The notes under the pieces were generated by a model, which searched no databases, was not told where the DNA came from, and was given only the letters and a program-made list of their open reading frames with translations. From assembly GCF_031755915.1 (NCBI RefSeq), contig NC_083390.1, positions 17,577,001 to 17,641,000 of the forward strand: a stretch of 64,000 nt of DNA, written 5' to 3'. Positions 11,417 to 21,241 of the stretch are shown here, in pieces. The position numbers were made by a program, and so were the translations under genes. The DNA is from Ziziphus jujuba. Taxonomy: Eukaryota > Streptophyta > Magnoliopsida > Rosales > Rhamnaceae. Every line of letters begins with the position of its first letter. Position 1 is the first letter of the stretch.

Positions 11417-11546
11417 TTAATCATATGTTTATAGCAACTTCATTAAAAACTCTATGAGCAACAGAGCATTTAAATTCTTTTTTAATCATATGCTTATAGC
11501 AATTTCATTAAAAACTCTATAAGCAATAGAGCATTCAAATTATTTT
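11417..11546. repeat. 65-bp tandem duplication
   Basis: TTAATCATATG...AGAGCATT... occurs twice with a 65-bp period (starts 11417 and 11482) and a few substitutions. It lies between the TBL and Yae1 fragments. Copies at 33127 and 54837. Confidence 0.75.
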
Positions 11547-11576
11547 CCTCTTTTGTTTTCTTTTACTTGGTATCAC

Positions 11577-12430
11577 CTCTAACTAGACCCCATTTGTACC
11601 CAACAAGGACTGATTTCTTAAAGCCAATATTAAATCCCTCTTGCGCTACAGCTTCTTCTCTTGCTATGAGACCATCGTGATATCCACTCTAGTAATACAC
11701 CAATTGTTACATGAAATTCACAGAAAGGGTGTGGGGGCAGCGATTATTACTTATAGACAAAAATAAATAAATAAATAAACCCACAACTTCAATATGTTAA
11801 GGAGGGACACTACATCAACCTCATAACCAAATGCACAAGGATAACGATATGCACCTAACCTAAGGCATTTTCAAGCACATTTTTGGAATTGTAACCAATA
11901 GTATGGGTTTCTCAATTTGTAAATATCAGTTTATCATGGAAGTCTTGAGTGCCATTAGCCTATAATACAAAACCACAAGCAAACTAATACCACATCTCGG
12001 CGACCAACCTCAAATTCATAAAATAGGAGTAAGTATAAGACAGTTCACCTATCCTATCCCCAACTGCATATTTGTAATCAACTTGAAAATTAATAATGTT
12101 CCACCAGCCAAGCCTAAGAAATTCCAACCTTGGCTGAAAACTAAACAGAAAGAAATTAGGGCAAACTAAACAACATATATAGTATACTTCATGGTCCATA
12201 TAGTAGGTACAACATCTTTTTTAAATATTAACTAATTATAAAAGAAAAAAAAAAAAAAGGGGGGGTTTACTTATATAATTCGCCATAGAACATATAACTA
12301 AAAGGATACCATAACAATCACTTTGGTCACATCGGGCACTTGGCATAAGATCACTTTCTATTTGATGCTGCAAACTTTCCAAGTAAAGCTCCTCTGCACA
12401 ACCACCGCTCACCTTCATAACCATAAACAA
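11577..12430 (-). pseudogene. Yae1-domain protein gene fragment, copy 1
   Basis: Two minus-strand exons look like a plant Yae1 N-terminal-domain protein (in yeast, Yae1/Lto1 act as an adaptor delivering Fe-S clusters to Rli1/ABCE1). Exon about 12430-12310 encodes AEELYLESLQ and ends at a plausible donor (ATG|GTATCC). Exon about 11688-11577 encodes GYHDGLIAREEAVAQEGFN, then IGFKKSVLVGYKWGLVRG. These are the G-Y-x-D-G and E-G-F repeats diagnostic of the domain, with an acceptor at CTAG or AGAG and a donor at GAG|GTGATA. The middle exon expected between them and the C-terminal exon were not recognised, although a weak resemblance exists near 11330-11375 with an internal stop. It could be a functional gene with poorly recognisable exons, but the missing parts and the abutting TBL fragment favour a fragment. 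Confidence 0.6.
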
Positions 12431-14285
12431 GAAACCAACATAAAATCAAAATGAAATTATCTAATTAAATTATGATATCTAGCAAGATGGTGAGTGTCAT
12501 ATAAACAAGAAAACAAATGATTCAACATTTGAAGCAGATTTTAACTATAACTGCTTTCAACTTATTCTTCAATTTTGTTTTTTTGGGTTTTCTTTTCTTT
12601 CAATTTCCTTTAATATTCTATTGCAATCAGAAAATTCAACAAACACTCGTGAAGTGTTTCTAACCTTAAAGCAATATAGAAACCGACCCTAAAGCTTACT
12701 CATAATATTTAAATACCCCACTAAATTGTATAACCTACTACTACTACTACTTCTTGATTTCGACTAGTTTCCTCCATTCCAATCATCGTCTTCGCCTTTT
12801 GCCAATCAAGCAAAAACCCAAGCTAAAAAAAAAAAAAAAATCAAAATATACAGATCCTTACCTCAAACGCAATTTTTCCTTAGTCTTTCATATGTTTGCA
12901 AGAGAAGAGGCAAGAGATGCAGGGAGATGGAGCATAGATTTTTTTTTTTTTTCCTTAATGAGATTGTGTGTGGTTTTTCTGGGGGATGAAGAAAAATAAA
13001 AAAGCAGAGTGCAGAAACTAAAGATTCTGGATTTCTTGGACTAAAGGAATGAAGAAAGGAAAGTAGAGTAATTTTTTACTTTCAATGGGGATAAAATGGG
13101 AAGCAGAGGGCAGATTAAAAAAAAACTAAGAATGAAGGGTATATTTCATTAAAGACTTTAAAAGAAGGGCATTGGACCAAATTCCCCTAATATTATTTAG
13201 CCAATGACAATAATGATCTGTCTCTTTTCTGCCGATTTGTCGATGAAGGCCCATAATTTATTTCAAACAAAAAGGAAAGAAAGAAAAGAAAACCCATAAC
13301 TATTTATTGGCTTTCCTTTCCTTATGCAGTAATTGCAAATGTGTCTGCAAAATTGGGCTTAAGTAGGAACCCACACTGCTAGCCCATATTTTACCCTTTT
13401 ATAATAATAATAAAAAATTGGAGAAAAGGATTCCAAACCAAAAAAAAAAAGAAAATCCATAACTTATCCATTAAAAAAAAAAAACAAAAACAAAAACAAA
13501 AGACTTATTCATCGACTTTTCTCACTAGTAAATTGCAAATGTGCCAGCAAAATTGGGTGTAAGAGCCCAAACGGCTAGACTGTGTATCACCATTCAAAAA
13601 ATAATTAAAAAAATATATAGAGAGATGGATTTTAGCACCAAAGGTGATGAACGACCATAGGATATTGCCAACTAATTACCAAAAAATTGGTTATTGCCAA
13701 CTAGTTCATATATCACCCAATTCACCATTATATTATGCTAGCGTATAAAAATTAAAGAAAATAGGTTTCATGTCTCTTATTTTATCCATATTTTCTTTGT
13801 GGCTTGTGTAAAGCAGTAATATATATAAAAAGTAATGACAATTATTCAGCTATTATAATGAATAATGTTAAGAATATTTTCAAGTAAAACTAATTCAGTT
13901 GATAAATTATTTGCACCTACATTTGAAAAGTTGTGAATAACTAATATATTAATATATTTATCAAATAATAGATATCATTATATATTATTGGATTATATTT
14001 AATTAAATTTATCTTTTAAAAGACTTACTTAGTCATACTTAGGATTTTAAATTTCAACCAGTAAAATTAAATCATTTCACTGGCACCTTTAGAGAATTAG
14101 TTTTAATATATTTGTAACACCTTATATTAGTTTTTATAATTATTAGTTATGGATCAAGTAATGTTTACTTTATTTTATTAAATAAATATCTACCTTTAAT
14201 AATGATTTAATAATATTAATGGATCAGATCTCGTCTTTTAAATGAGAATATCATGATTATCAAAAGGACACCTTAGTTTAATAAA
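12431..14285. other. AT-rich intergenic region
   Basis: No gene is recognised. It holds long homopolymers (for example about 12826-12840 and 12940-12952), a CTA microsatellite near 12736-12751, and a diverged direct duplication described separately. The part next to 12430 would be the upstream region of the minus-strand Yae1 gene. Equivalents: 34141-35995 and 55851-57705. Confidence 0.5.
13283..13595. repeat. Diverged tandem duplication, about 190 bp period
   Basis: Two related blocks share the order CCATAACT - TTATTGGCTTT or TTATTCATCGACTTT - AATTGCAAATGTG - GCAAAATTGGG - GCTAG. They lie at about 13285-13385 and 13455-13585, separated by A-rich sequence. They are diverged by substitutions, so this is an older event than the 21.7-kb array. 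Equivalents start at 34993 and 56703. Confidence 0.55.
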
Positions 14286-14703
14286 GTAAACTACACCCAA
14301 GCTCACTAATTAGCTATGTTAGTCTCTCTCAACTACATTTATGGTTGTATTTTGGTCTTTAAACTTTTTTTTAACATTTTGATCCTTAAGTTTTAAATTT
14401 TGATATACTTTTGTCCTTTAACTTTTTTCCCCCCTATTTTTTAGCAATTTCGGAGGTATGCGATGCACTTGATACAACATGTAGGAAATCTTATAAGTTC
14501 ATTCGTTATTTCTTGCTACAGTAGGTGTAGTGCATGTTTCAAAATTTAAAAATTAAACTAAAAATAATTTTAAGGATCAAAGATGTATCAATAATTAAAG
14601 TTTAGGATCAAAATATCAAAAAAAAAAAATCAAAAATCAAAGTGCAACTATAAACATAGTATAAAGACGAAGGAGCCAACAATCCCTAGGGCGTGTGGTT
14701 TAC
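14286..14703. mobile_element. MITE-like fold-back element, about 418 bp, copy 1
   Basis: The ends are inverted repeats: GTAAACTACACCC at 14286 and GGGCGTGTGGTTTAC ending at 14703. The inner arms also pair imperfectly for over 100 bp (left: AACTACATTTATGGTTGTA, then TTTTGATCCTTAAG; right: the reverse complements around 14566-14660). There is no coding capacity. The target-site duplication is ambiguous in the AT-rich flanks, so the superfamily is not assigned. Confidence 0.6.
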
Positions 14704-15493
14704 ATAATGGTTATCTCTAATAAAATCAAAATAGCAAACATTTAAAAAAAAAAAAATTATCATTCATATTTATGTGTTTGATAACAATACAAAATTTAGT
14801 CTTTATAAATATAAAATTTTGGTTAAAATTAATAAAAAATTAACTTTTATTTATTTATATATTTTTAAAATGTTATAGACTATTTAAATTTAAATTTGTT
14901 ACGAATATGATAATAATATATTTGAAGTCTATCTGGATTAGAATAAAAAAAATAAAAGTTATGAGGTTTTAAATAAAATAAATATTTTTTCAAATGAAGA
15001 ATTATTTATCTTTTTGAAATAGCTACTTTTTAGTTTAAATATGTACAACATAGGAAAAAAACCTAACTAAAAGAAAAAAAAATTTAACCAATCGTTTTGA
15101 AAAATATTATATATTCAGTCGGAAAATTAATAACATATTTGCTTTTGTTTTCTTAAATAAAAAAACAAAAAATAAAAAAATCAATTGGATTTAACAGTTT
15201 TAGCGTGCCATTTAATATTATTTTTCATTACATAAATATGGAGACTGAACTTTCACAGGTTCTAACAGAATATTTTTTTTTCCCCCCTTTTCTTATTAGG
15301 ATAAAAGAATAATTCTACTAAAGGGTGCAAATAATTTTAGTAGATATTTTGAGTCTATGTGATGGATATGTAGATGATACTTGCTTAAGTGGCCACAATT
15401 TCTTGGTTTATATAACTTGGAAGATAAGATTTATGCAAGCTATTATCGAAGGCAATTGGATGAAAATTGGTGAGCTGAAATTTCTTCCACCAC
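14704..15493. other. AT-rich region upstream of the AKR gene
   Basis: No open reading frame or recognisable element. It consists largely of A/T runs and holds the distal promoter of the AKR gene. Equivalents: 36414-37203 and 58124-58913. Confidence 0.5.
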
Positions 15494-15500
15494 TATAAAT
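15494..15500 (+). promoter_or_regulatory. AKR gene TATA box
   Basis: TATAAAT lies 56 bp before the AKR start codon, leaving room for a leader of about 25-35 nt. The start is in a favourable context (ACAATAATGGCT). The alternative TATATAA at about 15410 is weaker on position. Copies: 37204-37210 and 58914-58920. Confidence 0.6.
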
Positions 15501-15555
15501 TTGTCATCAATTAAGGGACTTCCAGCTAGCCACTCCGAATAATACAGGGACAATA

Positions 15556-17433
15556 ATGGCTATTATTATACCTGAGTGTCCACTAGACTCCAAAGCTGAG
15601 AAAACCATTCCACTCCTAGGCTTCGGTACAGCCGAATATCCATTCGGTACCTCCTCAGAATCCATGAAAGAAATCATTCTTCATGCAATCAAGCTTGGAT
15701 ACAGACATTTTGACTCTGCTGCTCTTTACCAGTCCGAGTTGCCACTCGGGGATGCCATCGAAGATGCTCTAAAGCTCGGCATGGTTCAATCACGAAACGA
15801 GCTTTTCATCACTTCCAAGCTCTGGTGTAGTGATGCACACCATGATTATGTCCTGCCTGCATTGCAAAAAACACTCAAGTATGTAACCATTAATCCATAT
15901 ACACCAAAATTATAGAATTTATAAGATTTTTAATTTATTTTTTTATTAGAAAACTAATTTTTCCTCTTCTTTTTTTTTTTTTTTTGGGTTGGGTTATTTT
16001 GTTAATTTATAGGAATCTAAAGTTGGAATACCTTGATCTCTATTTGGTTCATTGGCCAGTGAGCGTGAAGCCTGGTGAATATGAATTGCCTGTCAAGAAG
16101 AAAGACCTTGTTCCTATTGATATAAATTCAGTATGGGAAGCTATGGAAGAGTGTCAAAGACTTGGCCTTGTCAAATCCATTGGAGTTAGCAACTTCTCTA
16201 TTAAGAAACTTGAAGTGTTACTTTCCAAAGCAAATATCCCACCGGCTGTAAATCAAGTTAGAATTTCGGTCCACACCCATATTTTTCTTTTTTTAATCAA
16301 ATTATCATGCATTATTTTTATTATATTATTTTCATTTTTATATTAATATAAGTGATGAATTTGATGTGGAAGGTGGAGGTGAACCCTCTATGGCGGCAAA
16401 CTAAACTAAGAGAATTTTGCAAGGAAAAGGGTATATTAATCACAGCTTATTCTCCATTAGGAGCAAAAGGAACTCTATGGGGAACAAATTGGGTCATGGA
16501 ATGTGAGGTACTGAAAGAGATAGCTCAGAACAAAGGAAAAACAATAGCTCAGGTATTAATCAAGGTTACATCAAGTTAACTTGATTGGCTTAAACATGGA
16601 AAAACAATAGCTTAGGTATAAATCATGGTTACATCAAGTTAACTTGATTGGCTTAAACATCAGTTGTACTTTTATGACTTTTGGATGCTTCAATGACTAG
16701 GGTTTAGAAATCAATTAATGATTTAACATGGATTTAGTGATTTACTAAATTTCTATTTATGAACACTGAATTTTACAAAGATTTGATGAACTATAAATGT
16801 ATTTTTAAATTTTAAACTTTTAAAAGATTTAATAGTTAATAGATGAAATATTTTAACAAAACCAACAAATCAACCTGATCTGTGAGCTTGGTTGTGTCTA
16901 TTATATATATGACAAGTCTCTTACAACATGCACATGATAATATGATACTAAGGTCCATAAGCATCACAATTGTTGAATTTGTTTAGACTTGTTTAATTGA
17001 ATTAGTTATATTTTTAAAACTAAATCTAAAAGATCATACATGATTTTATAGGTTTTTTGTATTACACCATCTTGTCTACCTAATAAAAAACTGATTATGT
17101 ATATTAAAAAATGAGAAATTTTTTTTTAAAAATAGATTAAATGTTTTTTTTTTAATTAAGTCGGTCCTAATTTTGGAAAAAATGAAATTGAATGGTGGGT
17201 ATTTGAAGGTTTGTTTGAGATGGGTGTACGAGCAAGGGGTGAGCTTATTAGTAAAGAGCTTTAACAAGACAAGGATGCAAGAAAACCTTGAGATATTTGA
17301 TTGGAAGCTAAGTGCTGAAGAGTGCGAGAGGATTAATCAAATAGAACAGCGAAAAGGATTTCCTGGCATAGAATTCATCTCCGAGGAAGGTCCTTACAAG
17401 TCTCTGGAGGAGCTTTGGGACGAGCAGATTTGA
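15556..17433 (+). CDS. Aldo-keto reductase, AKR4-like, 4 exons, 323 aa, copy 1
   Basis: NADPH-dependent carbonyl reductase of the plant AKR4 group (chalcone reductase, codeinone and methylecgonone reductase-like); cytosolic, no targeting peptide seen; substrate not predictable. Exons 15556-15878, 16013-16256, 16373-16552 and 17209-17433 (323+244+180+225 nt) join in phase to 323 codons plus TGA. All introns are GT-AG (134, 116 and 656 bp). The catalytic tetrad is complete: D53 and Y58 in [12 protein letters not shown]88 in ITSKLW, H121 in LVHWP. AKR signatures are intact: [18 protein letters not shown] (152-169) and [11 protein letters not shown] (265-275), whose K265, S266 and R271 match NADPH 2'-phosphate contacts. 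Y215 with SPLG (216-219) matches the cofactor-stacking loop. Length is normal for the family. Intron 3 opens with a 63-bp duplication of the exon 3 end. It appears functional and is the only intact gene in the unit. Confidence 0.93.
16535..16660 (+). repeat. 63-bp tandem duplication across the AKR exon 3 donor
   Basis: 16535-16597 and 16598-16660 are near-identical. The first copy contains the last 18 nt of exon 3 and the real donor CAG|GTATTA. The second, inside intron 3, carries a decayed decoy TAG|GTATAA. Use of the second donor would add in-frame stops (TAA at 16577). Copies start at 38245 and 59955. Confidence 0.85.
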
Positions 17434-17463
17434 ATGCGTATTGCCATCCTGTTATTCAAAAAG

Positions 17464-17469
17464 AATAAA
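17464..17469 (+). terminator. AKR polyadenylation signal
   Basis: AATAAA lies 31 bp after the AKR stop codon and is followed by a T-rich stretch. Copies: 39174-39179 and 60884-60889. Confidence 0.55.
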
Positions 17470-18093
17470 ATGTAATTTTGATTTTTTTTTCTTCCACATA
17501 TGCATGTTTTTACTAAAATTTATAAAAAATAAAAAAATAATTGACCTCATTTTGGGTGGAGTACAGGATGTAATCTTATTATTTGGAAATGATGAGAATA
17601 AAGTCCATGACTAGAATTCTCCTTTTTCTTAATTAAACATGGGATAGGTTCTATGGACTAAGTGACAAAATCTTGATCATTAAATTGATACATCTAACGT
17701 TCTATATATCATAGTTATAATTATCCATGATTTTTCAGTGTTTGTGCACCTTTGCATATACTCATTCAATAACATAATTTGTCAAAAATATTTCCAAAAT
17801 ATTTTGGTTCATAAAACATTCTCCATTTAATGAGAAAAACTTTTAATGTAACAACTATACCACATCATCAGTATCATGATTTAGAAATCAGAATCAAGTA
17901 TAATGTAAAACCAACAATATATAAATAAATTTTTCTTCCATTTTAGTATCTATCTAGAAAAGAAATAAACAAATGTTGCATAATAAAAGATCTTGAAATG
18001 CAGTAATTCTTTTATTAGGAATAAAAAATTGTCTGGAATTTATCAATGATCAATGTAGTTACAGTTATAGGCACTCATATTCGGATATAAATT
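17470..18093. other. Intergenic region after the AKR gene
   Basis: AT-rich, no gene or repeat recognised. Equivalents: 39180-39803 and 60890-61513. Confidence 0.5.
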
Positions 18094-18593
18094 TGTTGGA
18101 TTAATGTTTTTGGACTAAGCTAAACTATTGATCATGAACCTTGATTAATAATGGTCATAATAACAGAGTTCATTTAACTGGTTATTAAGATAGAAGAAAA
18201 AACCTGTTAATTGGGCCCAAGATGTTATAAAACCCCAAAAAGATTAAAGTTAGCTGTTTATAAATACAATACTTACTAGTCTCTAATCAGATAAGATTTA
18301 TGTATTATTTTCCAGAGATTGAGAATTTCAGTAACAAATTAAACACCTTAATAGAAAAATAGAAACTATAAGATTTCAAGTATTTTTTCAGATTAACTTT
18401 CTTATTTCACAAAGTGCGCCCATACGTAAATCTGTCACGTATAAAATAGTTTAGAAGATCATGTGGATTCAAGAACATATTTTCTGCACTATTACAGGTT
18501 AATAATGGATGATGAAAATATATCTATCACATATTTTATTCAACTATGCGATTCTTGACTTCCGTGGTGTAATTCCAACAATTGGTATCAGAG
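18094..18593 (+). mobile_element. Copia-type LTR with primer-binding site, copy 1
   Basis: A 487-bp LTR (18094-18580) begins TGTTGGATTA and ends TAATTCCAACA, so the termini are an inverted repeat with TG...CA. Two bases later comes TGGTATCAGAG (18583-18593), complementary to the 3' end of initiator-Met tRNA, the usual copia primer-binding site. This makes it a 5' LTR. No gag or pol follows and no 3' LTR was found in the unit, so the element is truncated or non-autonomous. Family is inferred from PBS and LTR length. Confidence 0.82.
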
Positions 18594-19000
18594 TTTTTTT
18601 AAACTGCACTAAAATATACCCTCAAAATTCATTTTAAAAAAATCAACCATTACTCTAATATTCTTTGGGTTTTTAATAATATTGATAGAGCCTCTTTGGG
18701 AGGATTATTAATATTATTAAAATTGAACATATTAACCATTATTTTAATTTAAAAAAATTCTCTTAATATCTAAGCATTGTCGACGTTGGACCGTACAATC
18801 ATATTAAGATTTTGAAAATAATTTAGGTCCAACCCAATAAAACTCAATTATGCTTATCCGTTGGAGCATTACATAACCATTTTATTATTGCACCTTAATA
18901 GAGCCTGTAAGTTTTAAATTAATTAAATTAATTTTAACATTCACTCATTCAATCTTTTATAATCAAATTAATTTACGGATTTTCCATAATAATATAACAA
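18594..19000. other. Sequence after the copia PBS, no coding capacity
   Basis: This should be the internal region of the copia-type element but contains no gag-like frame, only AT-rich DNA. It holds a small inverted motif (AATAATATTGATAGAGCC...GGATTATTAATATT). Equivalents: 40304-40710 and 62014-62420. Confidence 0.45.
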
Positions 19001-20019
19001 AAATGGTTTGGGGTGGCTTCTTCGTTTTGTTATTATTTGTTACTAATAGCATTAAAAATAAACAAATTGGTCCTTTCGCATGACAGTGATTGAGTAATTT
19101 GTTAAAAATAAAAGGACGACCGGCTGAGAATTGAAAAATAAAGATAAAAATTAAAATAATTTTTGTGGGTTCAAAGGGATGAGTTGAGTTAAAGTACCTA
19201 AATAATAATGCCTTTTTTTAATTCTCTTTTTTGGTATATTCCTCAAAAACAATGCTACTCAATTCATGTGTTCTTATCTTATATAGGTGTGTGTTGTGTA
19301 TATATATATACACACAAATAGTGGGTAAGTCTCAATCCTGATATTTTATTGTCCACTATCATTTAAAATAGTATAACACTAATTTTTTTTTTTTTTCACT
19401 ACCTTAACAATGATCGAAGGTCTTAAAATAGTGGAATAGAAAGCAACATCCTCTTGGATTTCCATTGGAAAATTAATTTTTACTATTTTCTTATAGAAAA
19501 TATGACTTGTTTGGTTCATAAATGGTTTGGGGTGGCTTCTTCGTTTTGTTATTATTTGTTACTTATAGCATTAAAAATAAACAAATTGTTCCTTTCGCAT
19601 GACAGTGATTGAGTAATTTGTTAAAAATAAAAGGACGACCGGCTGAGAATTGAAAAATAAAGATAAAAATTAAAATAATTTTTGTGGGTTCAAAGGGATG
19701 AGTTGAGTTAAAGTACCTAAATAATAATGCCTTTTTTTAATTCTCTTTTTTGGTATATTCCTCAAAAACAATGCTACTCAATTCATGTGTTCTTATCTTA
19801 TATAGGTGTGTGTTGTGTATATATATATACACACAAATAGTGGGTAAGTCTCAATCCTGATATTTTATTGTCCACTATCATTTAAAATAGTATAACACTA
19901 ATTTTTTTTTTTTTTCACTACCTTAACAATGATCGAAGGTCTTAAAATAGTGGAATAGAAAGCAACATCCTTTTGGATTTCCATTGGAAAATTAATTTTT
20001 ACTATTTTCTTATAGAAAA
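19001..20019. repeat. Two 500-bp direct repeats with 19-bp spacer, copy 1
   Basis: 19001-19500 and 19520-20019 are almost identical (period 519 bp); I see three substitutions (in GTTACTAATAGC/GTTACTTATAGC, AATTGGTCC/AATTGTTCC and ATCCTCTTGG/ATCCTTTTGG). The unit starts AAATGGTTTGGGG and ends TTATAGAAAA, so it has no LTR-type termini. Each contains a TG/TA/CA palindrome (GTGTATATATATATACAC) and a 14-15-nt T run. The spacer 19501-19519 is not repeated. Nothing codes for protein. Confidence 0.9.
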
Positions 20020-21181
20020 ATTAGTTGAGTCGATGAACAAATGACAAATAACTAAAATACCAGTCCACTGAATATTTTGCTTCTCTAAAACCAGATTTAT
20101 TATCACTGGTGACAACAAGGAGATTTAATAACAACAACATATTTTATATATAATATAGGAGTGAATGAAACAAGTTATAACTTTATATATATATATATAT
20201 ATTGATCAATATTAATGGTAGAAGAATTTTATTTATCAAATTGATGTGGCAAATTATATAATAATATTTTATTAATTTATGTTTCTATTAACAATATTAT
20301 TTTTTACAAAATGAGGAAAAGATAGATTTGCGGAGCATTCCCATCCTTCAATTGTTTTTGGATTCTTCTTTCTGTTTTATTATTATTATTATTATTAGTT
20401 TTTAATGGATCTAGGTGTAAAGGATTGATTTTGTAACGGGTGGTTATAAATTGTTAACATAAGGACTGCTAATGCATAAACCTGTAAAATACCATTTTAC
20501 CCGTTAATAAAAGGCTTTTAAGTAATTTTGCAAAGCATATAAGTGTTAAGTATGTGCATGTTCCTTCTTTTTTTTACTTATTTTTTTAATAGGTATGAAT
20601 ATTAAGTACATTATTTTAATTCGTTTTTCATTGTATTAGTTAGTAAAAGAATACAGGTACAAAGTACCATGTATGTTTATGTGTGTGTGTTTTTTCAATA
20701 GTCATTAACTATTAGTATATTCATTGGATTTATTATTATTATTATTTATTTTATTTTGTATTATCTATTTAATATTTAATTTTGTAAATATAATTATTAT
20801 AATATATATGTATATATTGGTAGGATGAATATTAGCTAATAGAAACTAGCTAATTATGATAACGGATGTTTTTTGATAAAAGTTTTATAAAAAGTTAAAT
20901 TTGTGTCAATTAAGTTAAATAAAAAGTTTTATACAAATGTAAGAATCTTTCTTTCTTAAAGTTACAACCTAAAATAGTAAGAATTAAATCATTTCTTTTC
21001 TCCTTCTATGAGTCAAGAATTGAATAGTGGATATTAATGGATCAATGTGGGGCTTTTTATGCAAAAGATTAAAACCAAAAAAAAAACTTAAAAGAAAAAA
21101 GTTTGAAAAAATGGAAGGGTAAGACCACATTGTCGTTGATGGCACGCCAAGGGACCGACTTATATCACTTCCCACTAATTA
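20020..21181. other. AT-rich region with microsatellites
   Basis: No gene. It contains (TA)n at 20184-20202, (TTA)n at 20378-20397 and a second (TTA)n near 20719-20745. All three have the same length in every copy visible. Equivalents: 41730-42891 and, cut by the window end, 63440-64000. Confidence 0.6.
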
Positions 21182-21241
21182 GATATTTTAAAGAGAATCC
21201 AAATGATTAATAGGAAGGCTGTGAAAAGTGTGATGGTAGAC
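21182..21241 (+). pseudogene. Gag-pol protease remnant, left part, copy 1
   Basis: About 20 codons in the frame that continues after the solo LTR. The last residues (INRKAVKSVMVD) match the strand preceding the retropepsin active site. The final bases TAGAC are the target-site duplication repeated at 24188-24192. A TAA at 21176-21178 limits the frame on the left. Confidence 0.65.

Noticed and set aside
11984..12199. Minus-strand 71-codon frame between the Yae1 exons
   Set aside because: Tested as the missing Yae1 middle exon, but the translation shows no family motif; left as intron.
12754..12999. 81-codon open frame
   Set aside because: Lys- and Phe-rich translation of poly-A and poly-T runs; no homology or initiation context.
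15556..17433. Treating the AKR open frames as four separate genes or a frameshifted pseudogene
   Set aside because: The gaps are GT-AG introns in correct phase, and the joined exons give the normal family length and all catalytic residues.
18583..18593. tRNA-like sequence TGGTATCAGAG
   Set aside because: It is complementary to the tRNA 3' end and directly follows an LTR, so it is a primer-binding site and not a tRNA gene.
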